A stretch of DNA of 64,000 nt from assembly GCF_001945665.1 (NCBI RefSeq), contig NZ_CP015780.1, positions 840,388 to 904,387 on the forward strand, written 5' to 3'. The notes beneath the pieces are model-generated. The model did no database searches. It was given only the letters and a program-made list of their open reading frames with translations, and had not been told where the DNA came from. Shown piece after piece: positions 50,913 through 60,087 of the stretch; positions within the stretch are counted from its first letter, which is position 1, and the number at the start of each line of letters is the position of its first letter. The stretch is from Borreliella mayonii. GTDB lineage: Bacteria; Spirochaetota; Spirochaetia; Borreliales; Borreliaceae. A program made the translations under genes and the position numbers.

Positions 50913-53765
50913 TTGGAAAAAAATTTGAAAAAAAAAATTATCGTGAGGGGAGCAAAAGAGCATAATTTAAAAAATATTGATATTGATATTCCAAAAGATG
51001 GTTTAGTTGTAATATCTGGCAAGAGTGGCTCTGGTAAGTCTTCTTTAGCTTTCGACACTATTTTTGCAGAAGGGCAAAGAAGGTATATGGAATCTGTTTC
51101 AGCATACGCAAGACAGTTTTTAGGTGTAATGAAAAAGCCCAATGTTGATTATATAGATGGGCTTTCTCCTTCTATAGCTATTGAGCAGAGAACAATAAGC
51201 AATAATCCCCGCTCTACTGTTGGAACAATTACTGAGATTTATGATTATTATAGACTAATATTTGCGAAAATAGGTAAAGCATACTGTCCAAATGATGGTA
51301 GATTAATAGAAGAGCAATCTTTAGATAAAATAGTTAATACTATTTTAAGTTATTCTGAGGGATCTAAGGTTATACTTTTTGCACCAATTGTAAGGGGTTC
51401 TAAAGGTTCTCATAAAAAGGTTTTAGAGAAAATATTAAATCAAGGTTTCAATAGAGTTAGAATAAATTCTGAAGATTATTTAATAGAAGATGCACTTAAT
51501 TTAAATTTACATAAAAACAAAAAACATACCATTGAAATTATAGTTGATAGAATTAAGCTTGGCAATAATGTTCGAATTAGGCTTGCAGAATCTATTGAGA
51601 CTTCTCTTGCTGTTTCTAATGGATATTTGCGAGTTGAGATTGATAATGATTTGGAAAAAATAGACAAACTTTTTACAGAGCATAATAGTTGTCCTTTGTG
51701 TGGATTTTCACTTCCTCTTATAGAGCCCAGACTTTTTTCATTTAATAGTCCATTTGGTGCTTGCAGCGAGTGCTCTGGTCTTGGCGTTACACTTGAGTTT
51801 GATTTTGAGAGCATTTGCCCTGATACTAGTCTTTCTTTTAATGATGATGCTTTTATTACGTTTAAGACAAGTTCATCTTGGTCTGTGGCTATTTTTAAAG
51901 GACTTGCCAAACATTATAATTTTGATTTAAATACCCCTATAAAAGATATTTCAGACAAAGTTCTTAAACAGATTTTATACGGCTCAAATGAAAAAATAGA
52001 TTTTATTTATCAGTCCAAAGAAATGGAAGCAAAGGAGGTAGATGGAGGATTTCATTATTCTAAGACATTTGAAGGACTTTTGCCTCTTTTAAAAAGACGA
52101 TATCTTACAACAGAATCAGAGAGCACTAAAATTTTTTACGAGAATTTAATGTCTAAAAAAATATGTAATTCATGTAAAGGGAAACGTTTAAGTGCTGGAG
52201 CTTTGACTGTGAAAATCAATGGCAGAGATATTCAAGATCTTACTAATTTGTCTGTATTTGACTCTTATGTATTTTTTGAAAACTTGCAGCTTGATTTGGT
52301 GGATGAAAAAATATCTAAAGAAATTTTAAAGGAAATTAAAAGTAGGCTTAAATTTTTAATTGATGTTGGTCTTTCTTATTTGTATTTAAATAGAATATCA
52401 GGCAGTTTATCTGGTGGTGAGGCTCAGCGTATTAGGCTTGCTACTCAGATAGGCTCAGCACTTTCAGGTGTTATTTATGTTCTTGATGAGCCAAGTATTG
52501 GTCTTCATCAAAGAGATAACGAAAAATTAATCTCTACTCTTGTTAATCTTAAAAATCTTGGCAATACGGTAATTGTTGTTGAGCATGATGAGCAAACTTT
52601 GCGTACCGCAGACTATATTATTGATATGGGTCCTGGTGCTGGAATTCTTGGAGGCGAAATAGTTGCAAAGGGAGCCTTAATTGATATTTTAAATAGCAAA
52701 AATAGCTTAACTGGTCAATATCTGAGTGGCAAGTTTAAAATAGATATTCCAAGCTCTAGAAGAAAGGCAGATAAGGGAGAAATTTTGCTTTTAGGTTCTA
52801 ATAAAAACAATCTTAAAAATATAGACGTAAGCATCCCTTTGGGAGTTTTTACCGTAATAACAGGTGTTTCTGGCAGTGGAAAAAGTACTTTGCTTAACGA
52901 GGTTTTATATCCAGCTCTTGATAGTAGATTGAAGCTTAATGAAAAGTATTGCGATGGTTTTAAAGACATTGTAGGGTACGAAAAAATTGATAAAATTATT
53001 CAAATAAATCAAAAACCAATAGGTAAAACTTCAAGGTCAAACCCAGCAACTTATGTTGGATTTTTTACAGAAATTAGGGAGCTTTTTGCTAAGCTTCCGA
53101 ATGCAAAGTCAAGGGGTTTTAAAGCCGGTAGATTTTCTTTTAATGTTAAAGGTGGAAGGTGTGAGAAATGTCAAGGAGATGGATATCTTAATATTCAAAT
53201 GCATTTTTTACCAGATGTTTTTGTTCCTTGTGATTTGTGTAAGGGTAAAAAATTTAATGAAGAAACTTTAGAAGTTAGGTACAAAGGAAAAAATATACAC
53301 GATGTTTTAGAAATGAGTGTGTTTGAAGCAAGTCAATTTTTTGAGAATGTCCCCAAAATTAGCCATTATTTAAAATTTTTGATTGAAGTTGGGCTTGAAT
53401 ACATTAAATTAGGACAATCTGCAACAACCTTATCAGGGGGTGAAGCTCAGCGCATTAAGTTGGCTTTTGAGTTAAGTAAAAAGAGCACAGGTAAAACCTT
53501 TTATATTATTGATGAACCAACAACTGGGCTGCATTTTGATGACATAAAGAAGTTGTTAGAGGTTTTGCAGCGATTGGTTTCCAATGGGAATACAGTTGTA
53601 CTCATAGAGCATAATTTGGATGTAATTAAACAGGCAGATTATATAATAGATTTAGGTCCTGATGGTGGGTTGGCAGGGGGGAATATCGTTGTTTCTGGTA
53701 TTCCTGAAGAGGTTGCAAAATGCGAGAATTCCTATACAGGGATGTTTTTAAAAAATCTTTTATAA
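50913..53765 (+). CDS. uvrA: Excinuclease ABC subunit A
   Basis: UvrA is the dimeric ABC ATPase that first finds DNA damage. The 950-residue protein starts at TTG 50913 after AGAGAGGTG. It has two ATPase modules: Walker A GKSGSGKSSLAFDT and GVSGSGKSTLLNEV, signatures SGSLSGGEAQRIRLA and TTLSGGEAQRIKLA, and Walker B VLDEPSIGLH and IIDEPTTGLH. Two zinc modules are seen (CPLCGFSLPLIEPRLFSF...CSEC, and CEKCQGDG...CDLC). Its end overlaps the start of lptD by 46 bp. Confidence 0.97.
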   Translation: MEKNLKKKIIVRGAKEHNLKNIDIDIPKDGLVVISGKSGSGKSSLAFDTIFAEGQRRYMESVSAYARQFLGVMKKPNVDYIDGLSPSIAIEQRTISNNPRSTVGTITEIYDYYRLIFAKIGKAYCPNDGRLIEEQSLDKIVNTILSYSEGSKVILFAPIVRGSKGSHKKVLEKILNQGFNRVRINSEDYLIEDALNLNLHKNKKHTIEIIVDRIKLGNNVRIRLAESIETSLAVSNGYLRVEIDNDLEKIDKLFTEHNSCPLCGFSLPLIEPRLFSFNSPFGACSECSGLGVTLEFDFESICPDTSLSFNDDAFITFKTSSSWSVAIFKGLAKHYNFDLNTPIKDISDKVLKQILYGSNEKIDFIYQSKEMEAKEVDGGFHYSKTFEGLLPLLKRRYLTTESESTKIFYENLMSKKICNSCKGKRLSAGALTVKINGRDIQDLTNLSVFDSYVFFENLQLDLVDEKISKEILKEIKSRLKFLIDVGLSYLYLNRISGSLSGGEAQRIRLATQIGSALSGVIYVLDEPSIGLHQRDNEKLISTLVNLKNLGNTVIVVEHDEQTLRTADYIIDMGPGAGILGGEIVAKGALIDILNSKNSLTGQYLSGKFKIDIPSSRRKADKGEILLLGSNKNNLKNIDVSIPLGVFTVITGVSGSGKSTLLNEVLYPALDSRLKLNEKYCDGFKDIVGYEKIDKIIQINQKPIGKTSRSNPATYVGFFTEIRELFAKLPNAKSRGFKAGRFSFNVKGGRCEKCQGDGYLNIQMHFLPDVFVPCDLCKGKKFNEETLEVRYKGKNIHDVLEMSVFEASQFFENVPKISHYLKFLIEVGLEYIKLGQSATTLSGGEAQRIKLAFELSKKSTGKTFYIIDEPTTGLHFDDIKKLLEVLQRLVSNGNTVVLIEHNLDVIKQADYIIDLGPDGGLAGGNIVVSGIPEEVAKCENSYTGMFLKNLL

Positions 53766-56700
53766 TATTTTTAATTTTTTTAACATTTTGTAATGCAATT
53801 TTTGCCCAGACTGTAAATGACGAAAATTCTAAAAAAAGAGACAAGCTAACTTTAAGTCAAAAATCTTATTTAAGAGAACTTGAGCTTTCAACTGATGAAG
53901 ATTTGAAAAAATGGGCCTTGCAAGAGGGTATAAAAGAAACAGATGTTTTAAAAATACGAGAATTGCTTTTAAAAAAGTTTGGAATAGATCCTGAGCTTTT
54001 TGTCAAAGGAAAGGGACTTGCTGGGTCTGGTAGATATAAAATAATAATTGAAACTACAGACAATCTTGAAAATTTCACTTATGGACTTACTAAGGATGAA
54101 AGCGTTGTTTTTGAAGGAAGAGTTAATATCTTGGTTGAAGATATTAAAGAGAATAAAAAACACAATATTAAAGGTGACAGGATAGTTCTTAATAGGAACT
54201 CTAAAAAACTTTATTCTATTGGAAATGTCGAATATATTCTTGATATGGATAACAATGAAAAGCTTTATTTTTATGGTAATGAATTTTTTGTTGATTTTGA
54301 TTCTCAAAATTTTCTATTAAAAGATGGTATTCTTCAAAAAAAAATGCAAAAAAATCAAATAGATCATATTCTTTCTTTTGGAGGAAAGGTTTTAAAAAAG
54401 ATGGACAATGATGTTGCTATTTTGGAACAAGCTTTTGCAACAACTAGTAAAATTCCAGAGCCTTACTATTCAATCAAGGCTTCTAAGATATGGGTATTGC
54501 CTTCAGGAGATTTTGGGTTTTTAAATGCTATATTTTACATGGGAAGAGTTCCAGTATTTTATATTCCTTTTTTTTTCAGACCGGGAGATAGTTTATTTTT
54601 TAATCCATCTTTAAGCTTAAATCCACGAAAAGGCTTTTCTGTTTTTAATACTATTTATCTTTTTGGTAATAAATCTTCAGGTGAAGATTCTTCTTTTTTG
54701 GATTTTGATTTCAATTCTGTTTATAGTTCAGGTAAAAAACCTTATATAAGAAATGGATATTTAACTTATTTTTTTGCAGAAAATTTAGCACCCAGTCTTA
54801 GTAAAGATTATGTTAAGTTGATTTTTGACATTTATGCTAATCTGGGATTTTATTCTGGAATTGATTTTAATTTGGGCAATACTTTGGGGCATTTTAAAAC
54901 TTTGGAAGGAAATCTTGGATTAGGTTTTACTAGGAATGTTTATAGTTACGATGGAGGATATTATCCTTTTGACAATAGGGCTTTAAAACAATCTCTTTTT
55001 AGTTTTTCTAATCTTAACAAAGGAGATATATTTGGGTTTGAAGTTCCTTTTAGGTATTTACTTAAATTTAAAACAGAATTTCTTTTAAGTGATGCGCTTT
55101 TTTCGGTTGTTTTAGAGCATTATTCCGATCCATATGTTAATATTGATTTTAGAGAGAGAATAGAAAGCGCTACATTTTTTTCTCTTTTAAATTTAGATAA
55201 AGATTCGGTTAAAGAGCAAACCAGCATTAGCACTTTTGATTGGAATTTATCTTCTTTTTATAAGCGAACATTTAATGACGGTTCAATTTTAGATTATAAA
55301 TTAAATAATTTAGGCTTAAATTTTAAATTGTCGGGCTATGAAAATATTTATGTTAAATCTCCTTTGGAGAGGCCAAAAGAGACTAATGATCCTACAAGAA
55401 AATGGTTTTATCTGGATAGAATTTATGCTCCATATATTGATTTAAATTTCCAAAAAGATCTTTACAATAATCAATGGACATTTTCAGATGATACTAAAGA
55501 AATGATAATGCGTCCAGAAGTTAAAAATCTAGAAGATAAAAATAATGATAAAAAGAGTGTGAGGGAAAAAAATACTAAAAAAACAACAGAATTGACTAAA
55601 GATTTATATATTCCTCCAGAACCAATTACTTTAAAAAATATTGATCAATTTGATTCTTTTTTTATTAGGTTTGGCATTAATCCTTATTTAAGAAATAATG
55701 TTTTTTTTAATAATTATGGCATAACAAGCCCAAAGGACTTTAATTATGAGATAAAAAATTATTTATTTGATATAAAAAATAAAACGGATATAAAAATTCA
55801 TGCTGATTTTTATAATCGTTTAATTACTTTTGAAAATTTATTATATCTTAATACTATTGAGTATAATCCTTTAAATAAAGATTTTAAGGTTGAAGATAAA
55901 GATAAAAAAAGTGAGCACTCTATTATTAACCAAATAAATTTAAACTTGCTTCCTTTTATTAGGTATCCTTTATTTTCTAGAAGTACTTTAAATTTTGAAA
56001 ATAAGGCTACTTTATATTCATTTAATAAAAAATATGATTCTGATGTAAAATCTTTGGTTAATAAAAATAGTAGTATTTTTTTATCTGATCCAGAAACTTT
56101 TTATCAAAGTTTAACAGCTTCTTTGATTTATGATTATGATTATTTTACTACCGAGCTTTCAGGCGAATTAAAAAATAGTTTTGAAGATATTAAGGCTTCT
56201 TCTGAGCTTAAACTTTCTTTAGATTTTCCTTATTTATTACAAGAAGCTGGGATTGGAATTAAATATTATAAAAAGTTTAAAGAAGATGCTAAAAATCCTG
56301 GAATTTCTGCTGTTCAAAATCCTTTGGAGCCTCAAAAACCATCATCGCCTTATAAAAATTTAGAAATGTCTCCTGCTTTGTATTATAAAATTGAGCCAAG
56401 ATATTTGGATTATTTTAAATTCAGTTTCTTAGCTGCTTATGATCCTTTGATAAATAGAGTTTCCGAGCTTTCTTTTAAGCTTAATGTTTTTGATTTTCAG
56501 TTTTTGTTTGCTATGAAAGATGATTTTGAATATAATTATGATTCTTTAAAAGGAGATTTTTCTAAGATTGGTACTACAACCAAACTTGTTCCATATTCTT
56601 TTGATTCTAGTTACAAGAAGGAATTGTATGTTTTAACTTTTTTTGATAAGAAACTTTCTTTTAACTTAGGAATAGATTTTGGCTGGAAAATAAATTTACA

Positions 56701-57157
56701 GAAATTTACGGATAATGAACTTCGATCTGCATTGACTTTGAAGCTCAAATATACAGAATTTTTAGAAATTTACTTTTCTACTTTTTCTATTAATACTAAG
56801 ACTTTTAAATACTTTAAAGGATATATGGATCAAATTGGGCTTGAGACCGTTAATGTCTTCACTGATTTATTAAAATCTTTCAATTTCTTTAATTCTCAAG
56901 ACAGAAAAGATTCACTTTTTAAAATTAAAAAATTTTCATCAGGCTTTAAATTCAATTTTTATGATTGGAAGTTTGTTGGTGAATATAATTTGGAACCAGA
57001 TTTGCTAATAGGATCTGACGGGATTTATTCTCCTATTTGGAGAAATAATTTTACAATTTATATTTCTTGGAATTTTTTTGCTCCTATAAAAGCATCATTT
57101 GAAAACAATAAAGATACAAGCTATGAGCTTATCATTAATAGAAAAGCAAAAAAATAA
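53720..57157 (+). CDS. lptD: LptD/OstA-family outer-membrane protein
   Basis: In LPS-making bacteria LptD is the outer-membrane translocon that places LPS on the cell surface. This 1145-residue protein starts inside the end of uvrA (GAGG before ATG 53720). It has a signal peptide ending IFAQ and a charged linker. An OstA/LptA-like jellyroll follows (about 115-215: VFEGRVNILVEDIKEN, IKGDRIVLNRNSKKLYSIGNVEY), then a large C-terminal barrel region (MGRVPVFYIPFFFRPGD). Borrelia lacks LPS genes; recent work, as I recall, implicates this protein in moving surface lipoproteins across the outer membrane. Confidence 0.88.
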   Translation: MREFLYRDVFKKSFIIFLIFLTFCNAIFAQTVNDENSKKRDKLTLSQKSYLRELELSTDEDLKKWALQEGIKETDVLKIRELLLKKFGIDPELFVKGKGLAGSGRYKIIIETTDNLENFTYGLTKDESVVFEGRVNILVEDIKENKKHNIKGDRIVLNRNSKKLYSIGNVEYILDMDNNEKLYFYGNEFFVDFDSQNFLLKDGILQKKMQKNQIDHILSFGGKVLKKMDNDVAILEQAFATTSKIPEPYYSIKASKIWVLPSGDFGFLNAIFYMGRVPVFYIPFFFRPGDSLFFNPSLSLNPRKGFSVFNTIYLFGNKSSGEDSSFLDFDFNSVYSSGKKPYIRNGYLTYFFAENLAPSLSKDYVKLIFDIYANLGFYSGIDFNLGNTLGHFKTLEGNLGLGFTRNVYSYDGGYYPFDNRALKQSLFSFSNLNKGDIFGFEVPFRYLLKFKTEFLLSDALFSVVLEHYSDPYVNIDFRERIESATFFSLLNLDKDSVKEQTSISTFDWNLSSFYKRTFNDGSILDYKLNNLGLNFKLSGYENIYVKSPLERPKETNDPTRKWFYLDRIYAPYIDLNFQKDLYNNQWTFSDDTKEMIMRPEVKNLEDKNNDKKSVREKNTKKTTELTKDLYIPPEPITLKNIDQFDSFFIRFGINPYLRNNVFFNNYGITSPKDFNYEIKNYLFDIKNKTDIKIHADFYNRLITFENLLYLNTIEYNPLNKDFKVEDKDKKSEHSIINQINLNLLPFIRYPLFSRSTLNFENKATLYSFNKKYDSDVKSLVNKNSSIFLSDPETFYQSLTASLIYDYDYFTTELSGELKNSFEDIKASSELKLSLDFPYLLQEAGIGIKYYKKFKEDAKNPGISAVQNPLEPQKPSSPYKNLEMSPALYYKIEPRYLDYFKFSFLAAYDPLINRVSELSFKLNVFDFQFLFAMKDDFEYNYDSLKGDFSKIGTTTKLVPYSFDSSYKKELYVLTFFDKKLSFNLGIDFGWKINLQKFTDNELRSALTLKLKYTEFLEIYFSTFSINTKTFKYFKGYMDQIGLETVNVFTDLLKSFNFFNSQDRKDSLFKIKKFSSGFKFNFYDWKFVGEYNLEPDLLIGSDGIYSPIWRNNFTIYISWNFFAPIKASFENNKDTSYELIINRKAKK

Positions 57158-57166
57158 TAACAATTT

Positions 57167-57724
57167 TTATGTGTTAGTAACATTGATTTTTATAGTTCTT
57201 GTTATTAAAACATTTATTGTTTTTTTTGCCTCAATTCCCACTTTTGTTATATTGAGTTTTAAAATAGATGGATATTTAATGGCTGGGCTTAAGTTGTTAC
57301 TATTTTTGTTTTGAGAGAGAATTTTTAGTGGATATGCTTTAAATTTAAATGAAGTTTTAGGACCAATAAAAAACTCTCTATATTTATTTTTATACTTTAT
57401 TTCATTGTTTATTGTAAGATCTTCTTTTTTTAAGACGATCTTATCGTTGTTAAGACTAGTGTTTTGCCAATTTATTTTTACTACGTCTAAGCTATTGTTT
57501 GTAATTTGAATATAAATATATTCATTTGTAGCTTTAATTACATCTATGTTAATGTATTTAGAGGGAGATTCTAGAACTTTAAAATCAGTTTCATAATCAT
57601 GGTTTATTTTTATTGTTGTACAACAATAAAAATAAACCATTGAAATCAGAAATATTGTTTTTATGTATTTTTTGGCACTATTTCTGCTTAGTTTTATGAA
57701 AACCAAGATCTGCAATATTTTCAT
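57167..57724 (-). CDS. Putative lipoprotein overlapping rnhA
   Basis: Product of up to 185 residues from ATG 57724; the frame is also open to 57763, and TTG codons a few residues downstream are alternative starts. A basic segment RNSAKKYIK followed by TIFLISMVYFYC looks like a lipoprotein signal with Cys as the lipid site. The mature part is beta-rich with no motif known to me (YIYIQITNNSLDVVKINWQN is immunoglobulin-like in flavour). Its 5' end lies inside the RNase H gene. Start choice is uncertain and function unknown. Confidence 0.55.
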   Translation of the reverse strand: MKILQILVFIKLSRNSAKKYIKTIFLISMVYFYCCTTIKINHDYETDFKVLESPSKYINIDVIKATNEYIYIQITNNSLDVVKINWQNTSLNNDKIVLKKEDLTINNEIKYKNKYREFFIGPKTSFKFKAYPLKILSQNKNSNNLSPAIKYPSILKLNITKVGIEAKKTINVLITRTIKINVTNT

Positions 57725-58283
57725 TTCCTGGAATAAAAGAAATTTTTCCACCCTGTTCTTCAAATTTTTTCCTTAGTTCAACTGTCTTTTTGATTAAATT
57801 AATAGTAATTTGTTTTAATTTTTTGCTATTATAAATTCCTTTTGACCAATAGTCAATTATTAATTTACTGTCGCCAAATATGTTTGTTATATTTTCTTTT
57901 AATGCTATTTTGAGCGCTGTATATAGGGCAAGCAGTTCTCCAAAATTATTACTAATTCCTTGAAAATTTTTGACATAATGATTTCCATATTCATTAATCA
58001 AGGATTTATCTAGGATTTTGTCCAATATTGGAATCTTTTTTTCGTTTACAACTCTAATTTCTATACCCTTTCTTCTTCCTGTTCCAGAATCAAAATATAT
58101 TCCAATTGGGTGATGATGAATTTTATTCTCATTATCAAGTAGCCAATTTTGAGCTTGTTCTATTGTTTTAAAACTTTTTATTTTATTATTTTTTCCTTTA
58201 ATAGCAGTTTTGCATTCTTCCCAAGATTTGAAAATAATTCTTTCATTACTATTGATCAAAATGCATGCATAATATTTGTCCAT
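57678..58283 (-). CDS. rnhA: Ribonuclease H with viroplasmin-like N-terminal domain
   Basis: Type 1 RNase H that cuts RNA in RNA-DNA hybrids. Residues 1-50 (YYACILINSN, FKSWEECKTAIKGKNNKIKSF) form the small hybrid-binding domain typical of RNase H1 of eukaryotes and some bacteria. The catalytic domain has the four acidic residues in order: Asp65 (GIYFDSG), Glu116 (NFGELLAL), Asp138 (FGDSKLII) and Asp192 (NENIADLG). Length 201. The ATG at 58283 follows the YiiX-like gene after 6 bp, making one minus-strand operon. Confidence 0.93.
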   Translation of the reverse strand: MDKYYACILINSNERIIFKSWEECKTAIKGKNNKIKSFKTIEQAQNWLLDNENKIHHHPIGIYFDSGTGRRKGIEIRVVNEKKIPILDKILDKSLINEYGNHYVKNFQGISNNFGELLALYTALKIALKENITNIFGDSKLIIDYWSKGIYNSKKLKQITINLIKKTVELRKKFEEQGGKISFIPGNENIADLGFHKTKQK

Positions 58284-58289
58284 AGGTAA

Positions 58290-59906
58290 TTAACTTCCTG
58301 AGCACCAGAGGTTTGTTATATTGCAAGCTTTTCCAAAAATTTTTTCTTTAGATTTTTTTAACTCTATTGTGTCTACTATTTCTTTATTGTAACCAATGAA
58401 TTTTTCTTTTAATGTTGGTTTAATGAGTCTTTTTGGAAGCGCGCTTGGTAGTATTCCTGTAATCGTATAAGACATGTAAAAATTGTAAGCGGCTGCATTT
58501 ATTTCTCCAGGAGTAATTATTCCCGAAATTTCGTAATTTCTTGATACATTAAGTCCTACTGTTTTATATATTCTATCAACCATTAAAGAACAATAGGTTT
58601 TGCTGTGAATTTCTTCAAGATTAAATGAATCTGTCCATAAATTAGAGGATATTAATGGAACCATATATCCAAAGTTATTGTCAATGTATCTGCTTCTTCC
58701 AAAATTAATAGCTTTTTGAATTGTTCTTGTGTCTGTTATTGGCGAGAATATTTTTAATATTCTTGATTGTACATATGTTGAAAGTTTTTCATATCCTGAG
58801 CCTTGAGTAGATGCTGTATCGAATTTGATTTGATTGCTTGTAATTATTGATTTTATATCAAAACTATCATTTCCATTGAATGCAATTTTTTTAGTAGCTT
58901 CGTATTTTTCTTCATCAAATATTCCTACATGTTGCCAAAAATAAAAAAACTCTGTCCAATCTATTTTTGGTTTGATTAGTATTATGTCGCCGTTTGATAA
59001 AAGAGATCTTAAACTCCTAGGGGTAATTTCAATGCCTGTATTTGGGTCTATTATTTTTGGTATTATGTCGTATTTATTGTTATTATCGGAGTCAGTTGAT
59101 CTTTTTCTTCTTCTGGTGGGCGTGGGCGGTGGTTGTTTTGAATAATACAATTCATTGTGAAGATCTGAAATTTTTTGTTTTTCAATTATTGTTTTTATTG
59201 TGCTGTTTTCAACTTTTAGAAAGTGCATAAATTGTTCAAAATATTTTTTATCTTTTATTTTTAATAATTGATTTGCTATTATGTGCGGCGCAACATATTC
59301 TTCTCCATCTATTATTTCTTTTGTTATTGAGTGTATATTTTCTTGAGGAAAGAATGAATTAATGTGGCTTAATTTTATGTATCCTAAATTTTTATCATGA
59401 AATGTTTGCTCAATTAAGTTTAAAATTTCTTTTTCTAGGTGCATTTGCAATTCTATTAGTTCTGTTAAATTTTCATTATCTGAATTTGTATGATTAAAAT
59501 TTATTTTTTTTTCAAAGGAAGTATCAATTTTAATTGTTAGATTGCCATTAACACTGCTTTGTTCTAAAAACTTTATCCATTCTGTTTCATTATTTAAATA
59601 ATTTTTATAAGCGTTTAGATAGTTTTTTATTTCTTCTAGTTTTTGTGGGCTTATTTTGATTTTTGCTGCTGTTTGTTTTATTAAAAAAGAATTATCATTT
59701 TTATTTAAAATTTCTTGGATACTGGATATTGGTATTCGATATTCTACACTAGAAGGATTTTTTATTAAAGAGCTTTCTAGTGGTGTTTTTTGTGTTAATA
59801 TGATTTCTGATGTGCTTAGATTTTTTGACTTGTTATCTGTAATTAAGGCGCAAGAGAATAATAAAGTGTGTACAGTCAGTATTAATAATCTATTAATTTT
59901 CTTCAT
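58290..59906 (-). CDS. Large lipoprotein with YiiX-like permuted NlpC/P60 domain
   Basis: A 538-residue protein with a lipoprotein signal (MKKINRLLILTVHTLLFSC, Cys19). Residues 20-260 are helical and unrecognised, followed by a basic linker PPPTPTRRRKRS. Residues about 295-500 resemble circularly permuted papain-like (YiiX/YaeF) peptidases: LLSNGDIILIKP, the His-bearing WQHVGIF (about 323) and the Cys-bearing TYCSLMVDRIYKTVG (about 438), with the order His then Cys typical of the permuted class. It could be an amidase acting on peptidoglycan or on lipids. Function is inferred from the fold only. Confidence 0.65.
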   Translation of the reverse strand: MKKINRLLILTVHTLLFSCALITDNKSKNLSTSEIILTQKTPLESSLIKNPSSVEYRIPISSIQEILNKNDNSFLIKQTAAKIKISPQKLEEIKNYLNAYKNYLNNETEWIKFLEQSSVNGNLTIKIDTSFEKKINFNHTNSDNENLTELIELQMHLEKEILNLIEQTFHDKNLGYIKLSHINSFFPQENIHSITKEIIDGEEYVAPHIIANQLLKIKDKKYFEQFMHFLKVENSTIKTIIEKQKISDLHNELYYSKQPPPTPTRRRKRSTDSDNNNKYDIIPKIIDPNTGIEITPRSLRSLLSNGDIILIKPKIDWTEFFYFWQHVGIFDEEKYEATKKIAFNGNDSFDIKSIITSNQIKFDTASTQGSGYEKLSTYVQSRILKIFSPITDTRTIQKAINFGRSRYIDNNFGYMVPLISSNLWTDSFNLEEIHSKTYCSLMVDRIYKTVGLNVSRNYEISGIITPGEINAAAYNFYMSYTITGILPSALPKRLIKPTLKEKFIGYNKEIVDTIELKKSKEKIFGKACNITNLWCSGS

Positions 59907-59951
59907 TAATAGTATTTTAGCATAATTATTGTTAATGTTTTTGATTTTTAA

Positions 59952-59977
59952 AAGTTCTATTTTAGAACTTCTTTTTT
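59952..59977 (+). terminator. Hairpin with T-run upstream of arcA
   Basis: AAGTTCTA, loop TTT, TAGAACTT (59952-59970), then C and six Ts. It looks like a rho-independent terminator on the + strand, yet no + strand gene ends nearby. It may be an operator or leader element in the divergent promoter region. Confidence 0.45.
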
Positions 59978-60023
59978 GTTTTTAGAATTTTTACATTTGT
60001 TTTTTTAAAAATATTAAAAATAG

Positions 60024-60052
60024 TTGATATCTTTTAATATAAACTGTAATAT
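60024..60052 (+). promoter_or_regulatory. Sigma-70-type promoter for arcA-arcB
   Basis: TTGATA (60024-60029), a 17-bp spacer and TAATAT (60047-60052) stand 35 bp before the arcA start. Transcription would begin near 60059, leaving a leader of about 30 nt. I do not see a clear ArgR-type box. Confidence 0.55.
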
Positions 60053-60087
60053 TTTAATATATGGCAATTTTTATAAAGGGGAAATTG

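Noticed and set aside
60061..60087. ATG 27 bases upstream of arcA
   Set aside because: It falls at the predicted transcription start without a Shine-Dalgarno; the next ATG has AAAGGGGAA and the family N-terminus.
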